NCBI GenBank assembly: GCA_038225555.1
Contig: JBBRRB010000024.1
Coordinates: 29,284 to 93,283, forward strand
Length of the DNA: 64,000 nucleotides
Reading direction: 5' to 3'
DNA from: JANXQZ01 sp038225555
GTDB lineage: Bacteria > Acidobacteriota > Terriglobia > Bryobacterales > Bryobacteraceae
Shown: in pieces, positions 26,200 through 35,964 of the stretch
Numbering within the stretch: position 1 is the stretch's first letter
Layout of the letters: each line of letters starts with the position of its first letter
Made by a program: the position numbers and the translations under genes
The notes under the pieces: generated by a model
Seen by the model: the letters and a program-made list of their open reading frames with translations, nothing else
Told to the model about the DNA's origin: nothing
Databases searched by the model: none

Positions 26200-29100
26200 A
26201 TGGGATCTAACGATCGATTTTTGCAGATGGAAGCCCGCGAGTTGCGCGAGGCGCTGTCTCCGAAATTCTGGCGAAAACTGGGCGGCGGGAGACAGGACCC
26301 GCGCATCTACAAGCTGGCGGTAGAAGCCGTTGATCGTTATGCGGGCGAACTAAACTTAGCGAACCTGAACGAGTTTTTCACCGAACGCCAGAGCGCGGCG
26401 GTGTTCTCGCTCGCCGAATTGTGGGCGATCCGGCCCGTGCTGAAAAAGGCGCTGCTCGCAAGAATCGCGTCGTCGAAAGTCGAAGACCAAGCCGCCATCC
26501 AAAGCCTGCGCAAACTGGATGAGCTTCGCTGGAACGAGTTCATTGAATCGTTGTCGGCTGTAAACGGGATCCTATCTAAAGATCCGGCTGGCGCGTATTC
26601 CCATATGGATTTCGAAACGCGGGACCATTATAGGGGGCAAGTCGAAAGGCTGTCCGGGAAAGGCAACCAACCGGAACAACAGGCTGAGAAAGAGGTGCGC
26701 ACGGCGAACTCGTTCATCGCCAAGGCTCAACAGGAGAATCGGCACGTCGGCCACTACTTGCAGCGGCCGGTCCGCTACCCTCATCTGTTCTACTTCGGCG
26801 GACAAATCGTAATCATGGGGCTGCTCCTTTACCTGGCCCATTCGCTGCTTGCGCCTATCTCCGTTTTGCTCCTGGCGATTCTCGCAATTCCTTTGAGTCA
26901 GATCGCGCTCGCGGTGGTAAACTCGCTCGCTACTCGGTTTGTGCCTCCGAGCCGTCTTCCTCGCATGGATTTTTCAAAGGGGCTGCCGGACGACTGCCGT
27001 TGCTTTGTCGTGGTGCCGACCCTTATTCTCTCCCAAGCGGGAGTTGAAAAGCTGTTGGAGCGGATCGAAATTCACCACCTTGCCAACCGCGATCGGAATC
27101 TCCTCTTCGCGCTTCTCACTGATTTCTCCGACTCACCGACGCAGCGCACCGAGAGCGACAAACTCATCGATCTATGCGCGCAAGGCATTCGCGCGTTGAA
27201 TGCTCGCTATGGCTCAGGGGGTCGCGGTCCTTTTTTCCTGTTCCACCGCCCACGTCAATGGAATCCAGCGGAAGGCGTATGGATGGGCCGGGAGCGCAAG
27301 CGCGGCAAGCTGGACGACTTCAACGACTATCTACTCGGTCGGGCCGACGCATTTGAGATAAAGGTTGGCGACCTCACTCAAGTCAACGGCATTCGGTACA
27401 TCATCACCCTCGATACGGACACGCAGCTTCCCCGCGATACCGCCCGGGAACTGGCGGCTGCCATGGCTCATCCACTAAATCGGCCAGTGCTGGATAAATC
27501 CAATGTCGTGCGTGAGGGTTACGCTATTCTGCAGCCCCGAGTCAGCATCAGCATGGAATCGGCACTCCGATCGCGCCTGGCGAATCTTTATAGCGGGCAG
27601 ACTGGACTCGATCCGTACACCAGAGCCGTTTCAGATGTTTATCAGGATCTGTTTCGCTTAGCATCCTACACTGGCAAGGGCATCTACGATTTGAATGCCT
27701 TCGCACAGGCTACGCGCGGACGCTTCCCTGACAACACGCTTCTCAGTCACGATTTGATTGAAGGGGAACATGCCCGCGTGGGCTTGATCTCCGACATCGA
27801 AGTGATTGACGATTTTCCGGCCACGTACGAAGCGTTCTCCAAACGAAAGCACCGCTGGGTCCGCGGCGATTGGCAGATCGCCCCCTGGCTACTGCCCGTG
27901 GTGCCTGACTCGCAGTGGCACTGGAGCTCGAACCCTTTGAGCCTGTTGTCGCGCTGGAAAATCTTTGACAATCTGCGGCGAAGCCTTTACGAGGTCTCAC
28001 TGGTGGCCTTCTGCGTGGCCAGCCTATTTGGGGCGCACCCGTTAAGATCGACTGCTGCGGTCGTCTTCGCCCTCCTTTTCCCGGCCTTCGCGCAAACGCT
28101 CTTCAGCTTGTCCCGTTTTCCTCCATTCCGATTTTGGCGCGTATTCCTGAGGGAAACCGCTTTCCAATTGGTGCGAGGAATTTTGGACGCGCTGCTTCAG
28201 CTCACGTTTCTATTGCATCAAGCTTTGCTGATGCTGGATGCCATCGTTCGCACTACGATCCGGCGCTTGGTAACGCATCGCAACCTTCTAGAGTGGGAGA
28301 GCGCGGCGCAAGCGGAATCGGGCAGCGGGACAGGCTTGAGTCTAACTTCGATATATTTGATCGCCTGCCCGATCCTGGCCACCGTACTCTCCCTTATCGC
28401 AGCGCGCGCTGAAACGGGAACCGAACTCCTTCCTATTGCTGTGATGATTCTCTGGGCCGTCTCCCCTTTAACGGCCGAGTTCATGAGCAGTCGCCCGCGC
28501 GCCAATGGAGGCCGAGCGGACCTCCGCGATGTGCGTTTCCTCCGAAACATCGCCTTAAAAACATGGCGCTACTTTGTCGACTTTGGCGATCAGGAGGACA
28601 ACTGGCTGGTCCCGGACAATGTTCAGGAAGATCCATGGGCGGTCGCGCGTCGATCGTCGCCAACCAACATGGGGCTTCAACTGGTCGCCAATATCGCCGC
28701 CGCCGATTTCGGGTACTTGACTCAGTTCGAGTTGTCGACAAGGCTGGAAAAGACCCTAACCACACTGGCGCGACTTGAGCGCAGCCATGGCCATCTTTTT
28801 AACTGGTACGACACTCGCACCCTTCAGCCGCTGCCACCGCGATACGTCTCAGCCGTGGACAGCGGGAACTTTGCAGCCGCTCTTGTCACCCTAAAGCAAA
28901 GCTGTGCCGACAGTCTTTTAAGTCCGGTGCTGTCGCCGCAGTTATTCAGCGGGCTCAGGGATCATATCGAACTGCTCCAGCTCTCAATCCCAGCGGAGGG
29001 CCGAACCGCGCCCATTATGCGGCTCATTCATTCGCTCTGCAAACAAGTCGAATGCCAGCCGACCGGACTCTATCATTGGAAGGGCGTGCTCGGCGAGGTT

Positions 29101-30378
29101 CTAAAAACGGGAACTCAGTTATCCGAGAACATCGATTGGCTGTGCGATCACTGGCGTTCGCGCAATCGCGAGTCGCTCGATCAAACGCGTTACTGGATAA
29201 AATCCTTGACCCGGCGTGTCGATGCCATGCTCGCTGCCCTGGGCGAACTCGCGCCCTGGCTCACCGGACCGCTCGAGCAGGAGCTACGCGTGCTCGCGTC
29301 GGATCCTCGCATGAAGACGCTCATGCAGGAAATGAGTCGGGTTGGAAAGCTGTCGGAAGTGCCCAGCCAGTATGATTCAGTTGATCGTGAAGCCGGCCTG
29401 CTACTTGCTGCGGACACGCTGATGCCCGCATCCAGGAAGGCGCTGGAGGATCTGCGGGCGGCGCTTGGTCCGGCACAGCGTGGCGCGACCGCTCTCATCG
29501 CAAATTTCGAGCGGATGGGTTCTTTCGCCGACCGCATGTTCCGCGAAATGGATTTTGGATTTCTGCTGGATCGGGAACGAATGCTCATGCGCATCGGCTA
29601 TGACGTGGAGACTGGCAAACTGGACGACTCGCGTTACGATTTGCTCGCGTCCGAAGCGCGGACCGCCGTGTTCCTGGCTGTGGCCAAAGGGGATTTCCCG
29701 CGCGAGGCTTGGTTCCGCCTTGGCCGCAAGCTGACCACGTACCAAGGCTGCCGAACGCTGCTGTCGTGGAGCGGCACGATGTTCGAATACCTGATGCCTC
29801 CGCTGTTCCTGCGCACTTTCGAAGAAAGCCTGCTTGGGGAGAGTCAGAGAGGTGCCGTGAGGATACAACAGTTGTATTGCCGCGCGCTACGCGTGCCGTG
29901 GGGTGTTTCGGAAGCGGCGCACAGCGGACGCGACGAAAGTCAGAATTATCAATATCGCGCGTTTGGCATCCCTGTAATGGCGCTGCAGCAACTGCATCGG
30001 CGCGATCTGGTAATCGCTCCGTATGCGACCCTGTTGGCGCTGCCGATTGATCGGCGGGGGTCACTTGCGAATCTGCAGGCGATGGTGGAGCGCGAATGGC
30101 TTGGCGATTACGGATTTTTTGATTCGATCGATTTTATGGGGCATAAACCAGTAGTGGTGCGCTCGTTTATGGCTCACCATCAGGGGATGGCCTTCACGGC
30201 GCTGGCCAATGCGCTCCTGGACAATCCGATGCCGCGCCGTTTTCACTCCGAGCCGATGGTGCTGGCCACCGAGTTATTACTGCAGGAGCGCTTACCGGTA
30301 ATGATCGATGAGCATCCTTCGGAAGAGCAACTCGCAACTCCCAGCGAAGCGGGAATCGCGGCAGTCGCATTCACGTAA
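26200..30378 (+). CDS. Cyclic beta-1,2-glucan synthase-like protein (GT84 plus glycoamylase-like domain), no GH94 part
   Basis: A 1392-residue membrane protein related to the N-terminal half of NdvB/ChvB/Cgs. Paired hydrophobic helices lie near residues 200-250 and more near 590-800. The family 84 glycosyltransferase segment has ITLDTDTQLPRD (near residue 404), LLSHDLIEGEH and RKHRWVRGDWQ (near 550; the Q/RxxRW processivity-type motif). A glycoamylase-like domain in the last 500 residues carries WSGTMFEYLMPPL, YGFFDSIDF and MAHHQGM (near 1326). Full Cgs is about 2,800 residues and ends in a GH94 phosphorylase that trims chain length; that half is absent here and no gene for it is nearby. Substrate is UDP-glucose in known members. 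Confidence 0.87.
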   Translation: MGSNDRFLQMEARELREALSPKFWRKLGGGRQDPRIYKLAVEAVDRYAGELNLANLNEFFTERQSAAVFSLAELWAIRPVLKKALLARIASSKVEDQAAIQSLRKLDELRWNEFIESLSAVNGILSKDPAGAYSHMDFETRDHYRGQVERLSGKGNQPEQQAEKEVRTANSFIAKAQQENRHVGHYLQRPVRYPHLFYFGGQIVIMGLLLYLAHSLLAPISVLLLAILAIPLSQIALAVVNSLATRFVPPSRLPRMDFSKGLPDDCRCFVVVPTLILSQAGVEKLLERIEIHHLANRDRNLLFALLTDFSDSPTQRTESDKLIDLCAQGIRALNARYGSGGRGPFFLFHRPRQWNPAEGVWMGRERKRGKLDDFNDYLLGRADAFEIKVGDLTQVNGIRYIITLDTDTQLPRDTARELAAAMAHPLNRPVLDKSNVVREGYAILQPRVSISMESALRSRLANLYSGQTGLDPYTRAVSDVYQDLFRLASYTGKGIYDLNAFAQATRGRFPDNTLLSHDLIEGEHARVGLISDIEVIDDFPATYEAFSKRKHRWVRGDWQIAPWLLPVVPDSQWHWSSNPLSLLSRWKIFDNLRRSLYEVSLVAFCVASLFGAHPLRSTAAVVFALLFPAFAQTLFSLSRFPPFRFWRVFLRETAFQLVRGILDALLQLTFLLHQALLMLDAIVRTTIRRLVTHRNLLEWESAAQAESGSGTGLSLTSIYLIACPILATVLSLIAARAETGTELLPIAVMILWAVSPLTAEFMSSRPRANGGRADLRDVRFLRNIALKTWRYFVDFGDQEDNWLVPDNVQEDPWAVARRSSPTNMGLQLVANIAAADFGYLTQFELSTRLEKTLTTLARLERSHGHLFNWYDTRTLQPLPPRYVSAVDSGNFAAALVTLKQSCADSLLSPVLSPQLFSGLRDHIELLQLSIPAEGRTAPIMRLIHSLCKQVECQPTGLYHWKGVLGEVLKTGTQLSENIDWLCDHWRSRNRESLDQTRYWIKSLTRRVDAMLAALGELAPWLTGPLEQELRVLASDPRMKTLMQEMSRVGKLSEVPSQYDSVDREAGLLLAADTLMPASRKALEDLRAALGPAQRGATALIANFERMGSFADRMFREMDFGFLLDRERMLMRIGYDVETGKLDDSRYDLLASEARTAVFLAVAKGDFPREAWFRLGRKLTTYQGCRTLLSWSGTMFEYLMPPLFLRTFEESLLGESQRGAVRIQQLYCRALRVPWGVSEAAHSGRDESQNYQYRAFGIPVMALQQLHRRDLVIAPYATLLALPIDRRGSLANLQAMVEREWLGDYGFFDSIDFMGHKPVVVRSFMAHHQGMAFTALANALLDNPMPRRFHSEPMVLATELLLQERLPVMIDEHPSEEQLATPSEAGIAAVAFT

Positions 30379-30390
30379 GCCTCCACCGCA

Positions 30391-30408
30391 TTGTCATCCG
30401 ATCGTCAC
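30391..30408 (+). promoter_or_regulatory. Candidate Pho box upstream of the porin gene
   Basis: TTGTCAT (30391-30397) and TCGTCAC (30402-30408) are separated by 4 bp, so the two half-sites are 11 bp apart, the layout of a PhoB site (consensus CTGTCAT, 4 bp, CTGTCAC). The site is about 84 bp ahead of the porin start and the phosphate-uptake genes follow. No phoB is in the window. Confidence 0.55.
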
Positions 30409-30491
30409 ATCGAATTCATTCAACGCTAACAGCAAGACACTATCCTCAACGAGGTTAGCTTTCGCACGCACTTACTATAAATGGAGTTACT

Positions 30492-32159
30492 TTGAAAATC
30501 GTTAGACAAAAACTCAGCGCTGTGTTCTGTCTCGTCGGGGTTCTGGCTGTAAGTTCGACTGCTTTCGCCGAAGACTCCGCATTGAGCGACGATGCAATTG
30601 CGGCGTTGAAGGCCCAGCTGGCCGCCCAGCAAACACAAATCGAACAGCTTCGGCAAACCCTGGAAACGCAGCAGCGGCTGCTGGATCGCGCTCTCAAAAC
30701 CTCTGTTCCGGCGGAGTCGGAGCAGGCGAATAACGTAGCGCCCTCCCCCTTCCTTAAGCTCGGTGAAATCGCCAGCCGCACCCCGATCATTCCCCTCGGT
30801 GGCTCCTCGTCGTCCGCGTTGCAAAAGCCAGGCGCTGAAGGCACGGACAAGCCGTCCCCTCTCTATTTCAGCATTGGGGCCGCTCACTTTACTCCGTTCG
30901 GTTTTGTCGACCTGACGCAGGTCATCCGGTCCACCAACGCCGGGGGCGGGATCGGCACCGGCTTCAACGGCATCCCGTTCAACAATACGGTACAGGGAAA
31001 ACTCTCCGAGAGCCGCTTCAGCCTGCAGAACTCGCGTGTCGGGCTGAGAGTGGATTCGAACTTCAAGGGCACCGACGTCACGGGTTACTTGGAAACCGAT
31101 TTCCTCGGCAACGCCCCTAACAATCTTGTAGTGACCAGCAACTCGGCCACAATGCGCCTGCGGCTGTTCTGGGTGCAATTCAAGCGCGAGAAGTGGGAAA
31201 TTCTAGCCGGCCAATCATGGAGCATGATGACGCCCATGCGCAAAGGCATCTCTCCCATTCCTGGCGATATCTTCTACAGCCAAGACGTGGACACGAATTA
31301 CCAGAATGGCCTCACGTGGTCGCGCCAGCCTACGATTCGCTTCGTATACAAGCCAACTAAGGCAGTCACGTGGGGTCTCGGTCTCGAAGCGTCCGACCAG
31401 TATGTTGGGGGAGCAGTCACCCTCCCGTCCGCTCTGGCCGCTAGCTATGCCACGATCTTCGACAACGGCAACACCAACCCGACGGCCACTCCGAACCTGA
31501 CTCCGGACTTCGTCTCCAAATTGGCCTTCGATGCCACTCCCGGTGGCAAGGCGATGCACGCTGAAATCGGTGGAGTGCTGCGCACTTTTCGCGCGTATAA
31601 CTCACTGACGAACCAGCACTTCACTAGCCTCGGCGGCGGCGGGCAAGCCGGCATTAACCTGGAATTGGTGAAAGGCTTTCGCTTGATCGCAAACGGTTTC
31701 GTGAGCGATGGCGGAGGACGTTACATCTTCGGCTCGGGTCCCGACCTAGTGGCCAAGCAGAACGGCGACATTTCGCTGGTTCACGCCGCCTCGACCGTCG
31801 ACGGGTTCGAGTATTCCTGGAAACCCAAAGAAAATCCGAACGCCAAGGAAACCCTCTTCTACACCTACTACGGCGGCGCTTACTTCCGCAAGAACTTTGG
31901 AGTGGACAACAGCGGAAAGACCCCGGTCTTCTTCGGGTACGGCTACCCAGGCGCTCCTCTCGGCGCCAACCGGTCTATCAATCAGTTCACGTTCGGCATT
32001 CACCAGACGTTTTGGAAGAGCGCCAGCTATGGCGATGTTCGCCTGCTTACCCAATATTCCTACTTGAGCCGCGACCCCTGGTCAGTTCCGTCTAGCAATT
32101 CGCAACGCAATGCCAACCTTAATATGGTGTTCATTAACCTGCGTTACGACTTGCCCTAG
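30492..32159 (+). CDS. DcaP/OprP-like outer-membrane porin, phosphate locus
   Basis: A 555-residue outer-membrane porin. A signal peptide ends at AFAED; next comes a coiled-coil (about residues 34-70, QLAAQQTQIEQLRQTLETQQ), as in DcaP-type trimeric porins, and then about 450 residues of alternating strands with aromatic girdle residues. FTPFGFVDLTQVIR, SRVGLRVDSNF and the C-terminal LNMVFINLRYDLP are porin-like. The start is TTG, with GGAG five bases upstream (30483-30486). Its position immediately ahead of pstS with a Pho box at 30391 suggests it lets phosphate or phosphorylated compounds through the outer membrane. Confidence 0.82.
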   Translation: MKIVRQKLSAVFCLVGVLAVSSTAFAEDSALSDDAIAALKAQLAAQQTQIEQLRQTLETQQRLLDRALKTSVPAESEQANNVAPSPFLKLGEIASRTPIIPLGGSSSSALQKPGAEGTDKPSPLYFSIGAAHFTPFGFVDLTQVIRSTNAGGGIGTGFNGIPFNNTVQGKLSESRFSLQNSRVGLRVDSNFKGTDVTGYLETDFLGNAPNNLVVTSNSATMRLRLFWVQFKREKWEILAGQSWSMMTPMRKGISPIPGDIFYSQDVDTNYQNGLTWSRQPTIRFVYKPTKAVTWGLGLEASDQYVGGAVTLPSALAASYATIFDNGNTNPTATPNLTPDFVSKLAFDATPGGKAMHAEIGGVLRTFRAYNSLTNQHFTSLGGGGQAGINLELVKGFRLIANGFVSDGGGRYIFGSGPDLVAKQNGDISLVHAASTVDGFEYSWKPKENPNAKETLFYTYYGGAYFRKNFGVDNSGKTPVFFGYGYPGAPLGANRSINQFTFGIHQTFWKSASYGDVRLLTQYSYLSRDPWSVPSSNSQRNANLNMVFINLRYDLP

Positions 32160-32173
32160 AACAATTCAACAGG

Positions 32174-32191
32174 GTGTCACGGAAATGTAAT
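32174..32191 (+). promoter_or_regulatory. Candidate Pho box upstream of pstS
   Basis: GTGTCAC (32174-32180) and ATGTAAT (32185-32191) are separated by 4 bp, again an 11-bp repeat like a PhoB site, though the second half is weaker. The site lies 42 bp before the pstS start in a 73-bp gap after the porin gene, so pstS probably has its own phosphate-starvation promoter. Confidence 0.5.
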
Positions 32192-32232
32192 CTTGCGATG
32201 GGAGACTTGGAACAGAAGGAAAAGGATATTCG

Positions 32233-33261
32233 ATGACAAACAAACACTTACATTTGCTCGGCTTTGCCGCCGCGGGCATGCTGATGATTGGCACCGGCGC
32301 GTACGCGGCGGTGAAGCTGCAAGGTGCTGGGGCAACGTTCCCTGGCGCGATTTACTCCAAATGGTTTGACGAGTTTCAGAAGCCGAAAGACGCCCCTCAG
32401 ATCAACTACAATCCGATCGGTTCCGGCGGCGGCATTCGTCAGTTGACGGCCGGCACCGTCGACTTCGGAGCTTCGGACATGCCCATGAGCGACGAAGCGA
32501 TCAAGGCCGTTAAAAAATACCACGTGCTGCATTTTCCCACCGTTCTGGGAGGCGTAGTTCCAACCTATAACGTCGAAGGAGTGACGGGCGACCTGAACTT
32601 CACTGGTCCGCTGCTGGCCGACATCTTCTCGGGCAAGGTGGCCAAATGGAACGATCCCGCCATCGCCAAAGTAAACGCGGGAGTCAAGCTACCGTCGAAG
32701 GATATCACCCTTGTGCATCGCTCGGACGGAAGTGGAACCACGTTCGTCTTCACGGATTACCTGTCAAGCGTTAGCCCGGAGTGGAAGTCGAAAATTGGAG
32801 CGGGCGCAACGGTGAACTGGCCCGGCGGTTTGGGTGCGAAGGGTAGCGAAGGCGTTGCCGGACAAGTGCAGGGCACGCCGAACTCGATCAGCTATGTGGA
32901 ACTCTTCTACGCAATCCAGAACAAGATGCCGTACGGCGCCGTTCAGAACAAGTCCGGCAAGTTTCTGAAGGCGTCGCTCGAGACTGTGACAGCGGCTGCT
33001 GCCGGCGCAGCTCAGGCGATGCCGGAGGATTTCCGGGTGTCGATCGTGAACGCACCGGGCGCAAACGCCTACCCAATTTCCACCTTCACCTGGCTGCTGA
33101 TTCCAGATAAGTTTGAGGATGCCCAAAAGAAGAAGGCGGTGGTCGATTTCCTCCGCTGGATGCTGGTCAAGGGTCAGACTTATGCATCCGCCCTCAGTTA
33201 TGCCCCGCTTCCAAAAGAGGTGGTCGCCAAAGAAGAGAAGCAAATCGCTAAAATTCAGTAA
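32233..33261 (+). CDS. pstS: Phosphate ABC transporter substrate-binding protein PstS
   Basis: A 342-residue periplasmic phosphate-binding protein with a signal peptide (cut near AYA). Ligand-binding stretches are LQGAGATFPGAIYSKW, GSGGGIRQLTAGTVDFGASDMPM and HRSDGSGTTFVFTDYL, which supply the main-chain and Ser/Thr/Asp contacts to phosphate. Length is normal. A purine-rich Shine-Dalgarno (AAGGA) precedes the ATG. It is the first gene of pstSCAB-phoU; its TAATG stop-start overlap with pstC implies tight coupling. Confidence 0.95.
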   Translation: MTNKHLHLLGFAAAGMLMIGTGAYAAVKLQGAGATFPGAIYSKWFDEFQKPKDAPQINYNPIGSGGGIRQLTAGTVDFGASDMPMSDEAIKAVKKYHVLHFPTVLGGVVPTYNVEGVTGDLNFTGPLLADIFSGKVAKWNDPAIAKVNAGVKLPSKDITLVHRSDGSGTTFVFTDYLSSVSPEWKSKIGAGATVNWPGGLGAKGSEGVAGQVQGTPNSISYVELFYAIQNKMPYGAVQNKSGKFLKASLETVTAAAAGAAQAMPEDFRVSIVNAPGANAYPISTFTWLLIPDKFEDAQKKKAVVDFLRWMLVKGQTYASALSYAPLPKEVVAKEEKQIAKIQ

Positions 33262-34238
33262 TGGCTACGACCTCAGCCGCGCCTGCGCCCTCGCACGGAA
33301 GGGCGCATTCTTTTCTTGGCCGATTGCGTAACGGGGATGAAGCGGCTCACCTTATTACGCTGATGTTCGCGTGCAGTGTGCTTGCGATCGCGCTCCTGCT
33401 CATCTACGAGTTGTGGATCCACTCGTCGCTATCGCGCCGGCAGTTCGGCTTTCATTTCTTTTTCACTCAAGTCTGGGATCCGATCGCAGGCCAATTCGGG
33501 GCTCTTCCGTTCATCTACGGCACGCTGGTCACTTCCATTCTGGCTTTGGTGATTGCAGTGCCGCTTGGGCTGGGAGCCGCTATTTACCTGGCCGAACTCG
33601 CCCCCGCGCGTCTGTCCAACGTTCTGACGTTCTTGGTGGAGCTGCTGGCTGCGGTTCCCAGCGTCATTTATGGACTTCTGGCGTTCTTCTCGCTGGTTCC
33701 AATCCTGCGCAACTACGTCGAGCCCTTCCTGAAATCTACCCTTGGCTTTTTGCCTATTTTTCAAGGGCCGATCTACGGCGTTGGATTTCTCGCTGCAGGC
33801 CTGATTCTGGCTATCATGACATTTCCATTTATCATTTCCATCTGTCGCGAAGCTCTTCTCGAGGTGCCCCGCGAGCAGCGTGAAGCGGCGCTTGCCCTGG
33901 GAGCGACGAAGTGGGAATCCACTTGGCAAGTGGTTGTTCCATACGCCAAACTCGGCATTATGGGATCGGTGTTTCTAGGCTTGGCGCGCGCGTTGGGCGA
34001 GACCATGGCTGTGACGATGGTGATTGGGAACGATCCTCGTATCAAGGCATCGCTGTTCGCACCTGGGTATACGATCGCCGCGGTAATTGCTAACGAGTTC
34101 ACCGAGGCCACCGGAGATTTATACTTAAATTCGCTGATAGAACTTGGCTTGGTGCTATTTCTGATCACGATGATTATCAACGCGGGTGCGCGATTGCTCA
34201 TCATCGCCACCACCAAAAAGGGAAGCGCGCGCGACTAA
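33261..34238 (+). CDS. pstC: Phosphate ABC transporter permease PstC
   Basis: A 325-residue inner-membrane permease with about six transmembrane helices. The cytoplasmic EAA loop, REALLEVPREQREAALALGATKWES, contacts the PstB ATPase; LARALGETMAVTMVIGN follows as usual for PstC. It has an N-terminal cytoplasmic stretch of about 30 residues. It overlaps pstS by one base (TAATG) and pstA by one base. Confidence 0.95.
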   Translation: MATTSAAPAPSHGRAHSFLGRLRNGDEAAHLITLMFACSVLAIALLLIYELWIHSSLSRRQFGFHFFFTQVWDPIAGQFGALPFIYGTLVTSILALVIAVPLGLGAAIYLAELAPARLSNVLTFLVELLAAVPSVIYGLLAFFSLVPILRNYVEPFLKSTLGFLPIFQGPIYGVGFLAAGLILAIMTFPFIISICREALLEVPREQREAALALGATKWESTWQVVVPYAKLGIMGSVFLGLARALGETMAVTMVIGNDPRIKASLFAPGYTIAAVIANEFTEATGDLYLNSLIELGLVLFLITMIINAGARLLIIATTKKGSARD

Positions 34239-35086
34239 TGAACCGTACCGAGCGAAGGAAGCTTGTAAGCAACGTCATGCTGAGCCTGACCGGCATGTGC
34301 GCGTTCTTGACCGTGTCCACTCTGTTTCTCATCCTGGGTTATCTGCTGTGGAACGGAGGCCGGTCAGTCGATTGGGCCTTTTTCACGCAGCTTCCCAAGC
34401 CACCGGGCGAAACTGGAGGCGGGATGGCAAACGCAATTGTCGGAAGCGGACTTATCGTGGGAATGGCTGCCCTGATCGGGGTACCAATCGGGTTTCTCGG
34501 CGGAATTTATCTGTCTGAATTCGGCGGAAAAACACTTTCCTTCTTCGTGCGCTATACGGCCGACCTGCTGAACGGGGTTCCGTCCATCGTGATCGGAATC
34601 TTCGCCTGGACAGTCGTGGTGGTTCCGACGCGCACTTTTTCCGCGTTCGCTGCGGCCTTGTCGCTGGCCGTTATGCTGATTCCGATCGGGCTTCGGAGCA
34701 CCGAACAATTTCTCCGCAGCGTGCCCACTGCGCTGCGGGAAGGCTCTCTCGCTTTGGGGGCAAGCAAATGGAGAACGATCGCGAGCGTCGTCGTTCCCGC
34801 TGCCACCAAAGGAATTCTTACGGGTATGATTTTGGGCGTCGCTCGCATCGCTGGCGAGACCGCCCCGCTGTTGTTTACAGCCATGAACAATCAGTTTTGG
34901 AGCTCGGGCTTTAACGAGCCCGTTGCCACGCTTCCCGTGATGATCTATACCCACGCGATTTCGCCTTATGAGGATTGGCATCGACAGGCTTGGGCGGCCG
35001 GACTCGTGCTGCTCGGCATGGTCTTGATCGCCAACATCTTAGCCCGGTTTATTCTTTCCCGAGGAGCCGCTTCCCAGCGGGCGTAG
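34238..35086 (+). CDS. pstA: Phosphate ABC transporter permease PstA
   Basis: A 282-residue permease with about six transmembrane helices. Typical PstA features are VGMAALIGVPIGFLGGIYLSEFG, the EAA loop VPTALREGSLALGASKWRTI, and ARIAGETAPLLFTA. It would pair with PstC to form the channel. Start ATG overlaps the pstC stop in TAATG. PstB follows after 9 bp. Confidence 0.95.
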   Translation: MNRTERRKLVSNVMLSLTGMCAFLTVSTLFLILGYLLWNGGRSVDWAFFTQLPKPPGETGGGMANAIVGSGLIVGMAALIGVPIGFLGGIYLSEFGGKTLSFFVRYTADLLNGVPSIVIGIFAWTVVVVPTRTFSAFAAALSLAVMLIPIGLRSTEQFLRSVPTALREGSLALGASKWRTIASVVVPAATKGILTGMILGVARIAGETAPLLFTAMNNQFWSSGFNEPVATLPVMIYTHAISPYEDWHRQAWAAGLVLLGMVLIANILARFILSRGAASQRA

Positions 35087-35095
35087 CCTATTAAT

Positions 35096-35935
35096 ATGAA
35101 CGCAGTTCCAGAATCCGGTATCAGGATGCGAACCATGAACGAAAATATGCCGCCCAGTCACGAATTCGTGGAACTGCCTGTAGGCGCGCAGCCGAAGATG
35201 AAGGCGACGAATCTAAATTTCTTCTACGGCAGCTTCCAGGCTCTGCACGGGATCAACGTGGCGATTTCGGCGAAACGCATCACCGCTTTGATCGGGCCAT
35301 CCGGCTGCGGCAAATCAACCTTTCTTCGAACGCTGAACCGGATTAGCGAAACCATTAGAAGCAGCCGGGCGGAGGGGCAAGTTCTACTGGATAACCAGGA
35401 TGTGCGCGAGGTGGATGTCACCGATCTGCGGCGTCGGGTGGGAATGGTTTTCCAGAGGCCGAATCCATTTCCAAAATCGATCTTCGAAAATATCGCCTAC
35501 GGAGTCCGCGTGAACGGCCTCAAGGGAAAGAGCACCATTGAAGAAGTAGTGGAGCGGAGTCTGAAACGCGCCGCTCTGTGGGAGGAGGTCAAGGATAAGC
35601 TGCACGAGTCGGCGTATTCGCTGTCTGGGGGCCAGCAGCAGCGGCTTTGCATCGGTCGGGCGCTGGCGGTGGATCCGGAAGTTCTGCTGCTGGATGAGCC
35701 GTGTTCCGCTCTGGACCCGATCGCGACGGCGAAGATCGAGGATCTCCTGTTTAGCTTGAAAGATCAATGTACTCAGGTCATCGTGACCCATAACATGCAA
35801 CAGGCTGCCCGCGTTGCCGACTACACGGGATTTTTTTTGTTAGGCAAGCTGATCGAGTTCGACAAGACGGATGTAATCTTCAAACGTCCCAAGAAAAAAG
35901 AGACCGAGGACTACATTACCGGCCGCTTCGGTTGA
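35096..35935 (+). CDS. pstB: Phosphate ABC transporter ATP-binding protein PstB
   Basis: A 279-residue ABC ATPase. Walker A is GPSGCGKST, followed by the PstB-specific LRTLNRISE; the Q-loop is MVFQRPNPFPKSIFENIAYGVR, the signature is LSGGQQQRLCIGRA, Walker B is VLLLDEPCSALDP, and the H-loop is VTHNMQQA. It ends EDYITGRFG, the standard PstB terminus. The first 30 or so residues before KMKATNLNFFYG are longer than usual, so a start at an internal ATG (near 35134 or 35199) is possible. Confidence 0.95.
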   Translation: MNAVPESGIRMRTMNENMPPSHEFVELPVGAQPKMKATNLNFFYGSFQALHGINVAISAKRITALIGPSGCGKSTFLRTLNRISETIRSSRAEGQVLLDNQDVREVDVTDLRRRVGMVFQRPNPFPKSIFENIAYGVRVNGLKGKSTIEEVVERSLKRAALWEEVKDKLHESAYSLSGGQQQRLCIGRALAVDPEVLLLDEPCSALDPIATAKIEDLLFSLKDQCTQVIVTHNMQQAARVADYTGFFLLGKLIEFDKTDVIFKRPKKKETEDYITGRFG

Positions 35936-35964
35936 GCGCGTGCGTCATAGAACAAGGAGCGTCA

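Noticed and set aside
32174..32191. Riboswitch ahead of pstS
   Set aside because: The gap is only 73 bp and shows an 11-bp half-site repeat rather than a conserved folded core.
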